This document shows, one piece after another, positions 61,681 through 64,000 of a stretch of DNA of 64,000 nucleotides. The notes under the pieces were generated by a model that was given only the letters and a program-made list of their open reading frames with translations, had not been told where the DNA came from and did no database searches. Position 1 is the first letter of the stretch, and each line of letters begins with the position of its first letter. This DNA comes from JBEBSD01 sp040394475. GTDB lineage: Bacteria; Bacteroidota; Bacteroidia; Cytophagales; Spirosomataceae. Position numbers and translations under genes: made by a program. Location: assembly GCA_040394475.1 (NCBI GenBank), contig JBEBSD010000005.1, positions 1 through 64,000 of the forward strand, in the 5' to 3' direction.

Positions 61681-62283
61681 TCAGGCTTTATGCCTGCTAC
61701 GAAGTAAATCAATTACCTCGTCTAAATCAACGTTTTTTTGTTCTAAAAGAATGAGCAGGTGAAAAAGAAGGTCGGCTACTTCGTTTTTGAAAAGATCGTC
61801 GTCAGCGTCTTTTGCCTCGATTACTACTTCAACGGCCTCTTCACCTACTTTTTGGGCAATCTTATTAATGCCCTTCGAGAAGAGTTGACTGGTATAAGAG
61901 GAGTCGGAAGGTGCTTGTTTGCGGTTACGGATCACCTTCTTCTGAAGGTAATTCAGGAACAGGGCTTTGCCTTCATTGGAGTCTTCAAAGCACGTGGCGG
62001 CCCCGGTATGGCAGGTGGGTCCGGCGGGGACCGCTTTGATAAGGATCGTGTCGCCGTCGCAGTCGCTCAGAATGTCCTGTACATCCAGATAGTTGCCGGA
62101 GGTTTCTCCTTTCACCCACAGGCGTTGCTTGCTGCGGCTGAAAAATGTGACTTTGCCGCTCTCGCGGGTTTGCTGTAATGCCGCTTCATTCATGTAGCCA
62201 AGCATCAGTACATTGCCGGTAAGGGAATCCTGAATTACTGCGGGGAGTAACTGGTCCGGTGATTTTGAGAATTGTAGTTCCAT
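61681..62283 (-). CDS. hisIE: Bifunctional phosphoribosyl-AMP cyclohydrolase / phosphoribosyl-ATP pyrophosphatase
   Basis: A 200-residue fusion for steps 2 and 3 of histidine synthesis. The HisI half (about 1-110) has FFSRSKQRLWVKGETSGNYL, the metal-binding DCDGDTILIK and the zinc Cys in GPTCHTGAATCFE. The HisE half (about 112-200) has NKIAQKVGEEAVEVVIEAKD and DLLFHLLILLEQKNVDLDEV. The fusion is the usual form in Bacteroidota. It starts 16 bases after hisF in the same operon. Confidence 0.96.
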   Translation of the reverse strand: MELQFSKSPDQLLPAVIQDSLTGNVLMLGYMNEAALQQTRESGKVTFFSRSKQRLWVKGETSGNYLDVQDILSDCDGDTILIKAVPAGPTCHTGAATCFEDSNEGKALFLNYLQKKVIRNRKQAPSDSSYTSQLFSKGINKIAQKVGEEAVEVVIEAKDADDDLFKNEVADLLFHLLILLEQKNVDLDEVIDLLRSRHKA

Positions 62284-62299
62284 GGTGGTATCAGGCGGC

Positions 62300-63085
62300 T
62301 TACAGCGTAAGCCGAACGGGAATGTTATGTTGATCTAAAAATTGCTTGAGTTCCGGAATGCCGATTTCATGAAAATGAAAAATACTGGCTGCCAGCCCTG
62401 CATCGGCCTTCCCGGTTGTAAAAACTTCCCGGAAATGTTCCATCGTGCCGGCGCCGCCCGAGGCGATTACAGGGACATGAACGGACTCTGATATCCGGGC
62501 CGTCAGTTCAAGTGCAAAACCTGCCTTGGTCCCATCGGTGTCCATGGAGGTGAGCAGGATTTCACCCGCGCCGCGTTCCACTACTTCATGGGCCCAGGGA
62601 ATGGTATGCAGGGGGGTGGGTTTTCTGCCGCCATGGGTATGGACCAGGTCAGCGGCTTGCCCTGACGGGCTTTCGGCAGCCGGTACGAAGCGGGTATCGA
62701 TCGCTACGACAATGCATTGGCTGCCAAACTCGCGGCTGAGCTGATTAATCAGATCCGGATCGCGTACGGCTGCTGAATTGATGGAAACCTTATCGGCTCC
62801 TGCATGGAGCAGCGCAGAAACATCGCCAATGGAAGTGATTCCGCCTCCTACCGTAAAGGGAATGTTAATGGTTTGTGCGACTCTTTTGACAAGATCAAGA
62901 AAAGTGCCGCGTCCCTCTACCGTTGCCGTGATATCCAGGTAAACCAGCTCGTCGGCTCCTTGTTCTGCGTACAGCTTTCCAAGCGCTACGGCGTCACCGG
63001 CGTCCCGGAGGTTGACAAAATTAACGCCCTTCACGGTGCGTCCGTCCTTTACATCCAGGCAGGGAATGATTCGTTTGGTGAGCAT
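62300..63085 (-). CDS. hisF: Imidazole glycerol phosphate synthase subunit HisF
   Basis: A 261-residue TIM barrel, the cyclase half of the enzyme that forms the imidazole ring using ammonia delivered by HisH. The catalytic pair is visible: Asp11 in IIPCLDVKDGRTVKG and Asp130 in IVVAIDTRF. The phosphate-binding loops include PFTVGGGITSIGDV and VPVIASGGAGTMEHF. A short insertion (about 134-150, ESPSGQAADL) follows the second Asp, as in other members of the phylum. It lies 12 bases after hisA. Confidence 0.97.
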   Translation of the reverse strand: MLTKRIIPCLDVKDGRTVKGVNFVNLRDAGDAVALGKLYAEQGADELVYLDITATVEGRGTFLDLVKRVAQTINIPFTVGGGITSIGDVSALLHAGADKVSINSAAVRDPDLINQLSREFGSQCIVVAIDTRFVPAAESPSGQAADLVHTHGGRKPTPLHTIPWAHEVVERGAGEILLTSMDTDGTKAGFALELTARISESVHVPVIASGGAGTMEHFREVFTTGKADAGLAASIFHFHEIGIPELKQFLDQHNIPVRLTL

Positions 63086-63097
63086 GTTGTTGCGAGG

Positions 63098-63820
63098 TCA
63101 GTTGGTTTGAAATGTCCCGAGGGCCTTCAGGGAGATACGGCCTTCATAGATAGCTTTTCCGACAATTACCCCGTAGAGGTTCATTGCTGCGAGCTTTTCC
63201 AGGTCGTTCTGGTCGCTAACCCCGCCGCTGGCAATAATATGCAGACCGGGGCATTTTTCCTGAAGGTTTTTATAGAGATCCAAAGAAGGGCCCTGCAGCA
63301 GCCCGTCTTTGGCGACGTCGGTGCTGATCGCATACCGGATGCCTTTTTCCATATAGGCATGCACAAAGTCGTACACGAAAAGGGCGGTGTCTTCTTCCCA
63401 GCCGCTTACGGCTACTTTTTCCTGACGGGCATCTGCGCCCAGAATGATGCGCTCGCCACCGTATTGCATGAGCCAGCTTTCAAATAATTCCGGGTTCTTG
63501 ACCGCCACACTCCCGCCCGTTACCTGACGGGCGCCGCATTCAAAGGCAATTTTCAGGTCGTTATCCGATTGCACGCCTCCTCCGAAATCGATATGGAGGC
63601 GGGTTTTGGTTGCCAGGGTTTCCAGGACTTTCCAGTTAACGATCGCTTTGGCCTTGGCCCCGTCCAGGTCGACCAGGTGGAGCCGGGTCAGTCCTGCGTC
63701 TTCGAACTGGAGCGCCACCTCCAGCGGATGTTCGTTGTATATTTTTTTTTGAGCGTAATCGCCCTGGGTAAGGCGGACACATTTCCCTTCAATAAGATCG
63801 ATGGCCGGAATAATTTGCAT
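63098..63820 (-). CDS. hisA: ProFAR isomerase HisA
   Basis: A 240-residue TIM barrel that opens the ribose ring of ProFAR by an Amadori rearrangement, just before the HisHF step. Catalytic Asp8 lies in IIPAIDLIEGKCVRL and Asp130 in ILGADARQEKVAV. Phosphate loops are HIDFGGGVQSDND and HIIASGGVSDQND. The stop of hisH is 33 bases upstream and hisF starts 12 bases downstream, in the order hisH-hisA-hisF-hisIE. Confidence 0.97.
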   Translation of the reverse strand: MQIIPAIDLIEGKCVRLTQGDYAQKKIYNEHPLEVALQFEDAGLTRLHLVDLDGAKAKAIVNWKVLETLATKTRLHIDFGGGVQSDNDLKIAFECGARQVTGGSVAVKNPELFESWLMQYGGERIILGADARQEKVAVSGWEEDTALFVYDFVHAYMEKGIRYAISTDVAKDGLLQGPSLDLYKNLQEKCPGLHIIASGGVSDQNDLEKLAAMNLYGVIVGKAIYEGRISLKALGTFQTN

Positions 63821-63853
63821 GGTTATGATACGATTTGAAATGAGGATAATTGC

Positions 63854-64000
63854 TTAAAGCCTGATTTGGAGAAAATCATCCAGCAGTTGCTGTCCGGCAT
63901 CGCCACTGATTTCACAGTGAAACTGAGCGGCGTAAAAATTGTCCTTACGGAGCAGGGCGCTAAAGGGTTGCAGGTACTGACAGGTGGCAACGGTATATTC
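63854..64000 (-). CDS. hisH: Imidazole glycerol phosphate synthase subunit HisH, C-terminal part
   Basis: The last 48 codons of the glutaminase subunit that supplies ammonia to HisF; the rest lies beyond the window. The frame reads EYTVATCQYLQPFSALLRKD, then FYAAQFHCEISGDAGQQLL and DDFLQIRL. The catalytic His and Glu of the class I amidotransferase triad are kept (FHCE), but the Pro usually between them (FHPE) is Cys here. Confidence 0.92.
   Translation of the reverse strand, partial: EYTVATCQYLQPFSALLRKDNFYAAQFHCEISGDAGQQLLDDFLQIRL

Overview
The window comes from a member of the Bacteroidota. The evidence is a SusC/SusD pair behind an ECF sigma factor and a FecR anti-sigma factor, type IX secretion (T9SS) sorting domains, RHS genes with the Bacteroidota-type N-terminus, a bacterial geranylgeranylglyceryl phosphate synthase, and mostly weak Shine-Dalgarno sequences. 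A Cytophagales or Chitinophagales member is my best guess from gene style; no rRNA is present to settle it. Most of the DNA is moderately GC-rich. Two stretches are clearly richer in AT: about 10.5-13.7 kb and about 35.3-40.5 kb.

Layout. 0-5.5 kb: a large alpha-2-macroglobulin-like protein. 5.9-10.2 kb: a same-strand group of a small NTF2-like secreted protein, a DUF1338 dioxygenase-like protein, a penicillin-acylase-type Ntn hydrolase and a membrane protein. 10.5-13.7 kb: an AT-rich island with a membrane protein, a tyrosine-recombinase remnant, a CLC chloride channel/transporter and a dihydrofolate-reductase-like protein. 13.8-23.9 kb: one 3378-residue secreted protein with seven beta-helix modules and a T9SS tail. 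24.1-35.2 kb: a sensing and uptake locus (plug-like secreted protein, sigma factor, FecR, SusC, SusD and two nearly identical beta-propeller lipoproteins). 35.3-36.8 kb: an S41 peptidase. 37.1-47.7 kb: an RHS polymorphic-toxin locus with a kelch protein, a truncated YD-type protein, a displaced T9SS tail, an RHS toxin with its candidate immunity gene, decayed orphan toxin and immunity pieces, a SymE-like toxin with a divergent XRE regulator, and an exact copy of part of the RHS core. 48.5-64 kb: mainly housekeeping genes (FAD oxidoreductases, gpmA, a nuclease, a methyltransferase, a propeller-HEAT-cytochrome c protein, YifB/ComM, a HAD phosphatase, GGGP synthase, two small membrane proteins, and hisIE-hisF-hisA-hisH).

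How it works together. The ECF/FecR/SusCD locus should respond to and import an unidentified ligand, with the two lipoproteins as likely surface partners. The RHS locus reads as an effector locus whose toxin tips have been swapped and left behind as fragments. Short tandem repeats built around AGCCGATA, or similar simple units, lie within about 40 bases of five start codons and look like repeat-expanded 5' leaders. I see no tRNA, rRNA, CRISPR array or intact insertion sequence.
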